Below are positions 35,698-47,117 of a DNA stretch of 64,000 nt, in pieces. A model generated the notes under the pieces. That model saw only the letters and a list, made by a program, of their open reading frames with translations, had not been told where the DNA came from and made no database searches. The translations under genes and the position numbers were made by a program. Origin of the DNA: Ignelater luminosus (Eukaryota > Arthropoda > Insecta > Coleoptera > Elateridae); NCBI GenBank assembly GCA_011009095.1, contig VTPC01090929.1, positions 1-64,000 of the forward strand. The letters run 5' to 3'. Positions within the stretch are counted from its first letter, which is position 1. Each line of letters starts with the position of its first letter.

Positions 35698-35871
35698 CTC
35701 CAACAGATTTTATTTTTTTGCAGCCGTAAAAAAAATATATAACGACTAACCATACACACTGAAATATCCATATGCTAGTCGTAAATAGCTACTATAAATC
35801 AAAAATTTGTTAAACTACAGTATTTAAACTGCAAACGTTTTTTTCGTTTCCTGTAAAATTGTAAATTGTCG

Positions 35872-35900
35872 ACATGTCCACTTCTTGCATTGGCCCCTTC
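35872..35900. repeat. Terminal inverted repeat of family S copy B (right)
   Basis: Exact reverse complement of 33,203-33,231, ending GGCCCCTTC before AATT. Confidence 0.92.
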
Positions 35901-35904
35901 AATT

Positions 35905-36288
35905 AGTTTTGATGCGCTTCTACAAGAAAAAGAAAAGGTGGCATGAAATTGTTTCAGATGTGTCGTAAAGGACTTTCTGGGCAACAACAAAGCGGAACAT
36001 TTCAAAAACTTCGTCGACGAAATATTAATAGCTTACCGTAAAATGGGATGTAATATGTCGCTAAAGATGCATTATTTACATTTTAATTTGGACTTTTTCC
36101 CCAGACAATTTGGGAGCTGTAAGTGATGAACATAGAGAGCGTTTCCATCACGACTTTTCAACGTTGGAAAACCGGTACCAGGGAAGATGGAATTCGAACG
36201 TGTTGGGTGATTACTGTTGGTTACTAATTAGAAAAGACCCTAATGCATCACTACACAAAAGACAACTGTCAAATAGGATATTTTATTA
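35905..36288 (+). pseudogene. Family X relic, 3' part
   Basis: Continues the interrupted gene: ISFDALLQEKEKVAW, FVDEILIAYRKMGCNMSLKM, HYLHFNLDFFPDNLGAVSDE, HRERFHHDFSTLENRYQGRW and NSNVLGDYCWLLIRKDP. The AVSDEHxERFHxD block is the most conserved in this family as I remember it. Small indels shift the frame between blocks. Placing this beside 32,530-33,198 restores the family order, with only the family S element between. Confidence 0.75.
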
Positions 36289-36434
36289 GGTGTTATGTAC
36301 ATTTTGTAATATAAAATGCATCTAATTACTTTAGCGTTTTATTTCGAAGCAAAATCATGTGTTTTCGGGAACTATACGTGCTAGGAAAAGACCAAAAGCA
36401 AATTTGCATTTAGAATGAAAAAATGATGCAAGAT

Positions 36435-37560
36435 AACCTATTTGTAACTAGAAACCAGAACATTGCGCAAAAATTTCATCATGTGACACGGATCAGGAAA
36501 AATAGAAACATTTTCGTCTGTAGTGGGATGTTTAAAACAATTTACTAACTTCCTTGCATTATTAAGGTCACAACCCAAGTGCGATGCCGTTGCTATATTA
36601 GTAGTGGTACCATCAAAGGTCAAAGACACTATCCGAACACCAGCTTTATGAGCTAACGCAAGACACTGTTTTACTAAATTGCAGGACTGGCTTGCAGTAA
36701 CTCCGGCAACAAGAAAGTATCTTAATGGAATCCTCCATCCTCAATTAATACAAACAATTGCATCTTTTGTCAAAGTTAAATTATCTTCTTCGACCTCCGT
36801 TCCCATATTGGCATGTCCGGTCGTTTTTGTTCTATCATATTAAAGATGTTTACGGATGGTCATTTCATCTACCATTAATGCACACATCAAATGATGTTCG
36901 GTATTAGCTGCTATCTGTTTAATTGACTGAAAACACTCTTATATAAAACCAGAGTTTCCATTGATACTCTTATACGATGCAGATAATGTTTTTTGATGCG
37001 GCAAACATGTATCAAAGGCTTCTTGTACATATTGATATGCCTTCAGAAAATAATAATGAGGAGTGGGGGCAAACGTTCGGAGTTCTTTGGAACTCGTTTC
37101 CGATTTTTCGGAACCTGCCTTTGTAATATTTCCTTATTTGGCCCAGATATACTGTTAAAATATTAATATTCTCCTTTAATAATAAGTTTTTTGCTTGTAA
37201 GGATTTTAGGATATTTTTCATAGTAGTGATTCTGTTTTTCTTTCGACGGTTTGCTTTTTTCTGTATTGCATAGTTTTTGTTTTGAATACATCTCTCATTG
37301 CAACAACACGTGGAGATTCGCTTCTGTGCTTACATTCTGGAGAAAATGGTGTAGTCCGAGAGGTCATTTTTCTTCAAGATGTTAATTTTCCAACTTCATC
37401 ATGTTTTTGATGATGTACTAATGAAGATGTAGATGGTTGGGAATCTACGACTTAAGGAAGTTTTTCAGCAACAAATAATTTCTTTTTCAGTTGACGACTT
37501 TGTTTCTGTACGGGCTATAATGAGTTCTCATTAATATGATTTGTTTAGTAAACAACAGTT
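36435..37560 (-). pseudogene. P-element/THAP9-like transposase relic
   Basis: Minus-strand blocks in order: FGQIRKYYKGRF-like wording near 37,110-37,150, HYYFLKAYQYVQEAFDTCLP near 37,000-37,070, LMCALMVDEMTIRK near 36,860-36,900 (first catalytic Asp region), LVAGVTASQSCNLVKQCLAL near 36,650-36,710, GVRIVSLTFDGTTTNIATAS near 36,580-36,640 (second Asp region, FDGT), and FPDPCHMMKFLRNVL near 36,450-36,500. This is the P/THAP9 pattern. No THAP zinc finger was found at the front and the end is cut off at a stop at 36,438. Several stops and frameshifts occur. Confidence 0.78.
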
Positions 37561-39100
37561 CTTAACATTTAACATTACAGTTTTGTGCTCTGCACATAAA
37601 ACCTAAATGTTAAAAGAAAAACTAAGAATTCTTTAGGCAACCCTGACTTCACTTGATATTTCGCAGGTTACCTCCCTTGATATTCACAACAAATTATGTA
37701 CTATTGGTTATTTGAATGGATCCCTGCATTTCAGTCAAGTGAGTTGAGATCTTCCTGTAAATAACTTAATGATCTGAAACCAGTCAAATGGGTTGGTAGA
37801 AAACCGTTTCTATTAGTAGTGGTTTATTGGATGAGTTGGACAATTTATGTAAAACAGAATAGGTCGTAAAGCGTTTGTTTTCGTATTTATGTTTATATTA
37901 TGAATTGGTAGTATGATATACTAGAAAAAATGTGTTAATTCGAAGAGTAAGCTTACATCCGTAGATCACGATGCAAGCAGCTTTATTACTTTTTTCAACA
38001 TATTTTTGATAATTTTGCTATTTTTTATAGATGATTCAAATCATACATGTAAAATTGTTCAAGCTTGTTAAGCATAAATTGATTCTTCACAAAATGTACA
38101 CAGTTGTACCAGACTGCCTTTTTTCGTAAAAAAAAAGATTGCAGTCGTCCTTACTTTTATAATTAACCCGCATTGCATCCGACCCTCATCTTTCTATCAA
38201 CAAACATTAATGAAATCCCACGAACTGCTAACTAGTTAATCTATAAAATAGGAAGTACCTATGTTTACACCATTTACACATAAATAAGATATTTTAATAT
38301 TTCATATTCCGTGGGCTCCATTTTATGCTAAGATATTTTCAGAAAATCCATTTTAGAGTTTATTTTGTGAAACACCAAAGCGTATTTATTTGATGCTGTG
38401 TTTTCTAAAGTAAACAAAAGCACACGAAATAAAATTGATGTTCCACAACTTCCATATAACTCAATTTTCGTCTTTAGATAAAAAGTTTCAACAAACTTCA
38501 ACTCAAATAATGCGACCTTCCAAACTTAATATTACATCAATTTAAAACCATTATTTTCAACATTTAAATGTTTCATCCAACTTATAATATAGTACCTGAA
38601 CCCCTGACGTAAATGCTGAATTATGTTTTTCTGACAGATAACCGTTGGCCAGGTATAACGCAAACACTCTTCAAACTAGCCAGCGTTTGCTATTTCCAGT
38701 ATGATCAACTCTGAATAATGAATGTTATAATTTCCATGCAAAAATGCAATTATAATTTATAATCGGTACCGTGATGAAATTCCCTATGCAATAAAGAATT
38801 CGTGTTGAACATGGTTAACAGTTTTCCTGTTGTGATTTGTTTCCTATTTGTACAGAAGTTAAATTTATATAATGTTTGCAGAATAATTAATTAACGCTAA
38901 ATATTCTATTCAAAACATAAAAAGCTACCTGGTAGACTTGTCGAGAGTAAGCTAAAACTTGAAAAATAGAGTTTATCAGTAAAAAATAAAAACAAAGATA
39001 TAGATATGTTAATCGGAAATTCAACATAGATATTTTTACATATTTCCTCCTAAGGTAACCATATTAAATCTAATCTGAATATAACTATTGTGATGATATT
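37561..39100. other. Non-coding region
   Basis: AT-rich; no gene, repeat or element end recognised. Confidence 0.5.
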
Positions 39101-39298
39101 AAAAATGTAGTGATATTTGAAAATGAAAAAAAAAGAGTATAAAAAAATTTTGTTTTTGGTTTGAAAAATGTAATGACAGTGAAAATAAAAAAATTAATAT
39201 TGTCAAGAAAAATAGCGTTTTAATAAAAAAATTAAGAACCAAACGAAGAAAAATAAGGACCCTGAGAAAAAGAGCTCTCCATATCATAACATAAAAAA

Positions 39299-39315
39299 TT
39301 GGCGTCCCAACGTGG
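39299..39315 (+). promoter_or_regulatory. Primer-binding-site-like sequence
   Basis: TTGGCGTCCCAACGTGG resembles the TGGCGCCCAACGTGG class of tRNA-primer sites next to the 5' LTR of gypsy-type retroelements. Confidence 0.5.
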
Positions 39316-39377
39316 CAGGGCAAGTTAAATAAAAGACATAATTATCATTTTGTTAGTTGTCTGTTGGTAGTGGAAAG

Positions 39378-40429
39378 ATGTCAAAGCGAGGTAAATCGGT
39401 AGATAGTGGGAAAGGGACAAAAGAGAGGAAGAAAATATTGAAATTGAACAGATGGAAGAAGAAAGTGCAAGTATGGAGGAGACCATGGGAGATGTTGAAA
39501 AGGGAGATAAAGAGCAAAAAGAAATAAGACAACAACAACAACCAGATTTACTTAAAATATTAATAGAAATGAAACAAGACCAGGATAAAAGATTTGAAGA
39601 CCAAACTAACAGATTTGAAGACCAAACTAAAAGAATAGAAGACCAAACTAAAAGATTAGAAGAGATTAAACAAGATAATACTAAAAGATTTGAAGAAATC
39701 AATCATAATCAAGAGAAAAGATTTGAAGAAATTAAAAGGAAATTTGAAGATCATGAGAATAGATGGGTTAATATTGTTAAAAACATGAGAGGTGAAATAC
39801 AAGAAGAGGTGAATAATAAGATAGATGAATGTCAGAATGAAATGCGTAAGAAAATAGAAAGACACCAAGAAGAAGTTATTAACATGTTACAAATAAGGGA
39901 TGCAGATATAAATGAGAAAATTAAGGAGCAAGAAAAAGCACAAGAAAACTACCAGCAGAATGTGAAAATAGAATTAGAAAAAATAAACAAAAATGTTGAA
40001 GAGAAATCAACAGCAGGTAATCATGGACCAAGTCATTATTGTATATTAGATAGCGAGATTCAAAATATGGCAAAATTCTCAGTAAACCACAAACGAATAA
40101 ATCCAAAAGAAAGAATTAACAGTTTACCAATAAGAAAGGCAACTCTTAAAAATAAGATAAAGAATAATTACAAAAAAGAAAAAAATTATCAAAATAACAA
40201 TAATAATAAAGAAAAATTGAAATGTACTATTAATTGGCAGAATAAACTAAGAAGAGCAAGAAAAGCGGAAAGAAGAAACAAAATGAAGATGACAATGGAA
40301 AATAAGAGGTTGGAGGGGATCAAAGTCAAAAGAAAATCTAAAAATAAGACTAGAAAGAAAAATAAGGAATCGAGGTATAAAATATTTAAGACAGATAGTA
40401 AATCCAAAATAAGGATTGAAAAAATATAA
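39378..40429 (+). pseudogene. gag-like coiled-coil protein, one frameshift near the start
   Basis: An ATG at 39,378 opens MSKRGKSVDSGKGTKER and shifts frame after about 20 codons into the long frame MEEESASMEETMGD (39,452), which stays open to 40,429. Residues about 45-80 contain four heptads of the form RFEDQT(N/K), encoded by a 21-bp direct repeat at about 39,588-39,670, followed by more Lys/Glu-rich helix. The second half is extremely Lys/Asn-rich with no zinc knuckle. Long N-terminal coiled coils of this wording are known to me from gag of some insect gypsy-like elements. It could also be an unrelated low-complexity ORF; the primer site upstream favours gag. Confidence 0.5.
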
Positions 40430-41149
40430 AATGATAATGAAAGAACATTTAAAGAATTTACTATCAGGAGTCAGAGAGGAACAAAGAAATTACAAATACA
40501 GAAAAAGAAAGAAAATCAAAGAACTAGAATAAATGCTACAAGAGAATGTTAAAGTAAAAATTAGAAGCCAATGTTGACAAAAATAACCAAAGAAGAATAG
40601 GGAACATTGCGTATTAGGTTTGACAAGAAGGTATGAATGATGCTTGAATCAATGTGTTAAAGATAATCATAATGAGTTAAATAATTATTAATGAAGTATT
40701 ATTAAAATGATGATAATTATGAAGATTTGAATATGAAGTTAGTAGAATAATAATGATAATAATAATAAATAATTAATGATATGATTGATAATATTAAAAG
40801 AAAAGGTCAAAATATGATCCTTAATATGAATAAGTAAAGATAAAATATGATATTGAAGTAGATAAATGAGGCAAGGAGTTAAGTTATATGAAGAAAACCT
40901 TACTATTAGGGAAAATAATTTTTTGCAATCTCTTAAGAAGTTGTAGAAAATGATTTGTATGAATGCAGCATGAATGAAAACTAGTTGGAAAATAAAGGAA
41001 AATAAGGGAGAAATAGGAAGGAAATGTGAAATAAAATGAAAATATCGAATATTGAGTTAAAAAAAACAATAAAAAAAATCCTGTATAAAATGTTAATAAT
41101 GCTAACTAAACTTATAAAATTTTAAATTGTTATTCTGTTGAAATAATGT

Positions 41150-41265
41150 AATGTCAAAGTGACAATTAACAAATGTCAAAAATGACAATTAACTAATGTC
41201 AACAAAAATTAATGACAGTTGCCTAATGTCAAAATGACGTTCGACAAATGTCAAAGTGCAAGACC
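41150..41265. repeat. Short tandem repeats with TGTCA/TGACA pairs
   Basis: About five units of the form AATGTCAAAnTGACAnTTAAC, 20-30 bases each, with inverted TGTCA and TGACA in most units. They lie upstream of the purine tract. Confidence 0.6.
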
Positions 41266-41478
41266 GTCAATTCAAATAATTGAGGTTAGAATAAAAACAT
41301 AAAATAAAACACCATTAAAAAAAATGATTATATATATCAAAAAAAAAAACCAATATCTATATCTATCATATTACATAATACAAATAAAAAACTAATAAAT
41401 AAATTTATAATTGAGTTCATTTTAGACAATATTAATCCAAATTTCAACAATTTAAGTCGCTTAAAATTTGGATTAACA

Positions 41479-41489
41479 TGGAGGGGAAA
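41479..41489 (+). promoter_or_regulatory. Possible polypurine tract
   Basis: ATGGAGGGGAAA directly before TGTAATGATATT, the arrangement expected at the start of a 3' LTR. Confidence 0.4.
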
Positions 41490-41600
41490 TGTAATGATAT
41501 TAAAGGGTTGAAATGATACCTAAATAAGAAAAACAACAAGAATAATGATATCATTAGAGTTATTGAAGAGCATAAGAACAGACAGTTAGTTAATCAAACA

Positions 41601-44252
41601 ATTAAAGAGAATTTTTTAAATATTCTGAAATTTGTAAAATTAGTTGATTATGTAATAGTTTTTTTTTTAATTGTTCATAGAATTAATTATAGGAGTTTAT
41701 GAATAGAAAAAGGACAATTGAAGAGAAGTTTGTTGATAAGTTGCGGATAATAATTTTTAGAAAAAATTTGGTGTTTTTTTTTGAATTGAATTTTGTTAAT
41801 AAGAGTTTTTAGAGAAAAACATTTTATATTGAGTTGAAAAGTTGTTGCGGTTAAAATAATTTTTGAAGATTTGAATTCGAGTTTATGTAGAAGTTATTTA
41901 AAAGTATTGATAATAAACAAAGATTAGTGAACGATATTATCGAGTTTATTTTACTGTATGGGTGACGGAGTTAAAAAGGAATAAAGAAGTTGTATTAAAT
42001 GGAAGGAAGAATAAGTGAGTTATTAAAACGGAGTAACAAGAAATAAAAGCCAGAGAGTTAATGTGAGTGTTACTTATTTTAGACAAGTTGTGATCTCTAA
42101 AGAAAAAATTAAAATAAAAAGAAAAACTTTATTGAATGCCAAGACTATAAACTTTAAAATAAATAACAATATATTTCATTTCAAGTCATTATTAGTTTCG
42201 AGTTTTTATTTTCTTCGTGGACATTCAAATCAATTCGGTCCGGAAAGAAAGAAACATTTCACAATAATAAAAATTATCTAACATATTTAAAGAAGAGTAA
42301 CATTATTATTTAATTTACTTACCTTCTAATACATTTTATTGTATGGAGGAATAATGGAATCTTTGATATGTGTTGTCCGAATGTCTTTGGTGCGGACTTA
42401 AGCAAGCGGTGGACCAAAAAGCGACGTACTGAAGAAGGTTGTCTTCATTAACAGAGGAAGACCGACTCTACGAAGGGTGTATGGAAGCAAAGAGGTCTGC
42501 GGAAAAGGAATAGGAAGTGTAAAGTTAAAAGGTTGTGGTGAAGTGAGGTAAACAAGAATAAAAAAAAAGGTGGTAAACAAAAAAATAAGTCAAATTTGGA
42601 GATATTAAAAACATAAAACAAAAATTTTAATTATTAAAGAAACGAAAATTAAATGTAAAATTGTTTAAAAAAATGAACTGTCAGTTTGATTGAAGTTGTC
42701 ACGTGTTGATCAAGGTGGTCTTATTTAGGTTACCAATCAAATATCAGAAAATCATTACAAAATATTTATAAACATCAAAAAAATAAAATTAATTCATTGA
42801 TTCAATTCTCATGTACATGCATCACACTATGTACTAATTTTTTATGTAATCTACCTCGGGATAAAACAAAAACGCTACTACGCTTTTGTTACTTTTAACT
42901 AACCCTAGCATTTGGGGGCCTGTAAAGTTTTCTCAACATGAAGCTCCTATTTCAAAGTTTTAATTACGGAGTCGATGATATTAATGATATCACTAAACCT
43001 TTTCGGTTTGATACACTACATAGAACCAGGATTTACGCTATGTTACTTACCGCAATTTCAGTTTAGAAATTTGATGTTTTTATAATATGTACTTCTTTTA
43101 TATCAAAGGCATTTCCAACTATTTATGTAGGATACCTCTTTTGTCTTTCACTTTGACCTTCCAGTCATTAATAACTAGGGTGATGCCTTTGGTCGATCCA
43201 TTAGAGCCTATAAGTGCAAAATGACCACAAACAAATTCTACTACAATTAAACGCTGTCATATCATTAGTTGCCCCGCTTTATTATCTACTTTATAGACTG
43301 TAAAACAGATAATTATTACATAATTCAAACAGCTTTCATTGATTTATATTAAGGTAAAGATACCTAAAATCGTAGTTATTCCATTATCGTAGGTTTCTAG
43401 AAGGGTATTATTTTTTAGGGTCTATTTACATACAGAACGGAACAAGCTGAGCTCAGTACGAGTCAGATCTGGTAGGGTCGAATGGAAATACAAGAGATAA
43501 GAATTGCTACATTTAAAACTTTCTGTTAATTTAATTTTTATTTATATTTTATAAAAGCTGCTAATATTTAGGTGCTGATTTCTTCTTTGTAACCTAGGAA
43601 AAAGTAATTAGTAGTTTTTACATAAATTATTTTGAAGATAATTTTAATTTTATCACAAATGATGTCACATTCGAGTTGAATTATAAATAGTACAACTAAA
43701 GCTTGGCTTGTCCTTTAAAAATGCTTACCAAAGAAGTAGTGTCATAAAAGCAAGGATAAATAAAAACGCAACAATAAAAACAAAAAACTATTTTCGCATC
43801 TCGTAACATAGAATACTCTCAAAAAAATACCAGACATCATGTGACTGCCAATAAATCATTTTGTGATATTTTATTAGTCCTTACAAAAGCAGCATGCTTA
43901 ACATTCAACATCTAATAATAATTACTCATTCGCACTAAATCCGATTCTTAAATAAAGAAAAATAAGTTATAAGAATGTAATCTACAGTTTGAGCTGTTTT
44001 TAGATTCTTACAATGAATATGAATTTATCTCATCCTTCCGGTAGGAAGCGTTTTCATCGTTAAATGTTCTTAACATTCTGAAGCCTTTTTCCTGGAAAAA
44101 TAAAGAAAAATGTCGTGGTACGGTTTAATGGAATCTCCAAGGAGCTTTTTAAGAAAAACGCTGATTACATGACATTGTACAGTTTGTAAGATATACATTT
44201 CAAGCAGTTTTCTATATATCAATTCAATGTGATACGCAGAAATACAAAAACG
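41601..44252. other. Non-coding region, may include the rest of a 3' LTR
   Basis: AT-rich with A-rich strand bias up to about 42,700. No gene recognised. A possible LTR end (ATCTAACA near 42,280) is weak. Confidence 0.35.
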
Positions 44253-44279
44253 TATAGTCTAAATCAAATAAGAATAAAG
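44253..44279. repeat. Terminal inverted repeat of the DD83E element (left)
   Basis: 27 bases including TA are the exact reverse complement of 46,619-46,645. Confidence 0.92.
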
Positions 44280-46643
44280 TAGGTGGCACTGTGGTGCAAG
44301 GCATATTTAAGCAGCTGAATTGTTCGAAAAGGGCGCTAAATTTGAAATTGCTTTCTAATAGTTTGTTCAAGAATATGTATAAAAATTAAAAACCAGTAGC
44401 TGACGAACTATGAATAAATGAAATAGTAGATTTTTATAATGACAAAGTATAATGAATAACCTCATAAGTATATACCTCTTACGAAGCAAAGGAAGTTACG
44501 AGTTAACATGTAAATGTTTATTTATTTAGTTTTTACACAAACAAAAAGGTAAAAAGCCTGTAGTACAAGTCAATTCAATAATTACAAAACATATTTTAAT
44601 TAAGGAGCAGGAGTTGTAGGTACTGTATATAACAATAGTGCATCCACTTTGCTGTTTGTGTATTTATACTTCTGGTAATCACTCTACCTCCATATCATCG
44701 TCAGCAGAATCCTCCTCGCTAGAACTCTCCGACTGTAAATTAATCACAATTTTCTCAACCACTTGTTCTGTTATTCCGTCTAAATCCCGCATATGATTTT
44801 CTTCACGTATTACCTGATTGACACAATCATTCCACTTTTCTGCAGTTACACCAGCAATTCCATCACATAAGAGTTGCTTTACCTCTTCGATAGAGTACGT
44901 TCGATTATTAACAGCAACATGTTGCTTAACTTGAGCCCATACTAGCTCAATAGGATTTAGATTACAGTGATACGGTGGTAATCTTAAAATTAATCTTCCA
45001 CTCTTTTTAATAAGTTCATCGATGACATATGGTGTTGGATGTGATAACACATACTGTTTTACCAATTCTAATAATTGCAATTTCAATAAATTATCTCCTG
45101 GTGTAATTTCCTTGCCATGAAGCCAATCAATAATCTGATCTTTTCTCCAATTCCGAGTGGGTACTTTATCAGCTTTAACACCATGATAAGGGGCGTTGTC
45201 CATTACAATGACCGAATAAGGTTCTAATTTAGGTAGGATCCCTTCCAACCACATTTTAAAAACATCTCCATCCATGTCTTGATGATAATCACCTACAAAC
45301 ATTCAAATAATTTATTGTAATAAAAAACATACAAAAACAATACAGTCCTCACCTGTCTTTTTGGATTCAAAAGTTAGAAGTCCTCCATAAACAAAGCCAG
45401 ATTCACTACCAATGTGAACAACTATTAACCTCTTTCCTTTGCCTGATGGATCTTTGATTCCAGTTGAAAGGCCTTCAAATAATGCTTGTCTGGCAGTTTT
45501 AATGGCAGTATCATGCCAAACTTTGCTTCCCACATGTCCTGCATTAACCCATGTTTCATCTGTGTAATAAATCGTTCTTCCTTCTTCTCGGTATTGTTTA
45601 ATAGCAGTTAAATATTTTTTTCTCCATTAAACAATAGTTGGCTTTTCAATCAAAATCGTTTTTCTTGTTCGTTTATCATATTTGAATCCTAATTTTAATA
45701 ACGTTCTATGTAATATTGAATAACTAAAATCTGGTAATGAATCGTCTTCGTTAGCAGCTTGTAGTATTTTTCCTACAGTTGGAACTTCATTTCGAAAATA
45801 AAAACAATGTACATGTCTTCGTATGGCAGATTTCTCGAAGTCTTCAAGTTTCTGAAAACATGTTTTTGATTCCCTAGTTTTCTTAGGAGATCGTACCAAT
45901 CCAGAAGCTTCCATTTGTTTAATTATATTCCACATCGTATTCTGTCCGATCCCAACTTCAGCCGACGTTTGCTTGACTGACCAAGTCTTACTGTTGTTTT
46001 GTAAATGTTTTAAATAGACATTGTAAGCCGTAAGTCTCTGACCACTTTTTACGTGTTTTCCTTTAGCATTTTTGAAAACTTCAGCCATAATCGAAAATAT
46101 AACCTGAAATATTGCATTGATATTTTGATCATTAGGTTGTTATAATTCAAATTATAATTACCTGTATAACGATACGCTGAGTTTAATGAGCTCTTAAAAG
46201 AACTATTTTAATATAAATAAAAGAATAACAGCAATACCAAAAAAAAGACGTAAAATGACAAAATTAGAATAACAGGCTAACTGACCCTAACCAAGCAAGA
46301 AGGAAAAAGTGTGGTTATATTACAACTTTACAAAAGCCAACGTTGTCACGTCTCCGTTTCTTTTAGGTTTGTCTTATCATCTATTTTTAAGGCATTTATG
46401 AAAAGTGCGTTATATATTTTTCAGTTATAAACATTACTAAAAAATTGTTTTATCAGATATATATCATAAAACATTTTTTTTATGTAACTATAAGTAATTT
46501 ACTTTCGTACATCTGGTAACACGGTATTCAATAAAATCAGCATGTTAAAGTTGTGTAAAACAGACTCGTTTATTAACCAATGAAGATGAAGGTCAAGCTG
46601 TCCCTATCATTTCCTTCGCTTTATTCTTATTTGATTTAGACTA
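44255..46643 (-). mobile_element. DD83E (Sailor-like) IS630/Tc1/mariner transposon
   Basis: The element lies between TATAGTCTAAATCAAATAAG at 44,253 and its reverse complement ending at 46,645; TA is the outermost dinucleotide on both sides. It contains one transposase gene on the minus strand with a short intron and a single nonsense codon. The length of 2.4 kb is long for Tc1/mariner but fits the larger protein. Confidence 0.88.
44679..46088 (-). pseudogene. DD83E transposase, two exons, one nonsense codon
   Basis: Exon 1 is 46,088-45,353 and exon 2 is 45,292-44,679; the 60-bp intron has ACAG|GTGAGG and TTTGTAG|GTGATT borders, and the split Gly codon is restored. Total 449 codons. The N-terminus has a helix-turn-helix-like part (SAEVGIGQNTMWNIIKQM). 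The core shows TIYYTDETWVNAGH (first Asp), VIVMDNAPYHG (second Asp) and PPYHCNLNPIELVWAQVK (Glu); I count 83 residues between the last two. The known Sailor group is described as DD82E, so this is the same or a close relative. A TAA at 45,627-45,629 interrupts otherwise open frame just after EKPTIV. The C-terminus is acidic. Confidence 0.88.
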
Positions 46644-46645
46644 TA
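46619..46645. repeat. Terminal inverted repeat of the DD83E element (right)
   Basis: Exact reverse complement of 44,253-44,279. Confidence 0.92.
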
Positions 46646-46646
46646 G

Positions 46647-47030
46647 AATGTGGTCTCTTCATGTTTGGTCCTCTCCAATTCGTGTCAATCTGTGCATATA
46701 GGGATGCACATGCCTTGGCTGAAATTGCCTTCTCTTACTAACGCTGCCCGTCCGACGTTCATGTCCAGGAGACGGGCTAGACTACTGCCACCTAATGTGT
46801 AGCTTTTTGTAACGAGAAAAAGCTGAAATAGAAAAGGCCGGTTACGGGCGACGATAGATGATCAATCCCGTCGCTTAAGTCGAAGACGGGGTGGTCTTAG
46901 CTAAACTTACCTTAACGAAAAGAAAAAGAAAGCTTATACAACTAAAGTCTCTTGACAAGTTTAAAAGATGTCCAAAATTAAGGACGCCAGAAGCTGAAGG
47001 TCATAGGAAACTCAGCTTCTCGTGAACCAA
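46647..47030. other. No recognised gene
   Basis: A somewhat GC-richer stretch near 46,700-46,920; no motif recognised. Confidence 0.4.
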
Positions 47031-47117
47031 CACCTTGTATATGGGTTCTTACGGAACAACACCCTGTATACAAGTGACTATAAAATATCACCGTGTATAC
47101 AGATAACTTTAGGAAAC
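47031..47117. repeat. Three 29-bp tandem repeats with CACCnTGTATA
   Basis: CACCTTGTATAT, CACCCTGTATAC and CACCGTGTATAC start at 47,031, 47,060 and 47,089, an exact 29-bp step. The rest of each unit is poorly conserved. Confidence 0.7.

Larger units (their letters stand above)
33203..35900 (+). mobile_element. Family S DNA transposon (copy B), near intact
   Basis: A 2.7-kb element with identical inverted ends, AATT at both edges (33,199-33,202 and 35,901-35,904), and one spliced transposase gene. AATT is its own reverse complement, so it may be a 4-bp target duplication or part of the inverted repeat. It interrupts the family X gene. A 4-bp duplication and the transposase wording made me think of Sola-type elements, but that assignment is from memory and unproven. 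Confidence 0.85.
39107..41600 (+). mobile_element. LTR-type retroelement carrying only a gag-like gene
   Basis: TGTAGTGATATT at 39,107 and TGTAATGATATT at 41,490 could be the starts of two LTRs. A primer-binding-site-like sequence lies at 39,299-39,315 and a purine tract precedes 41,490. Between them is a gag-like coiled-coil ORF and about 1 kb with no polymerase. The two LTR starts agree only over the first dozen bases, and the right end of the second LTR was not found, so the limits are uncertain. It would depend on another element for reverse transcription. Confidence 0.5.

Noticed and set aside
39325-39702. Ser/Leu-rich minus-strand ORF of 125 codons
   Set aside because: Antisense of the heptad-repeat gag-like ORF.
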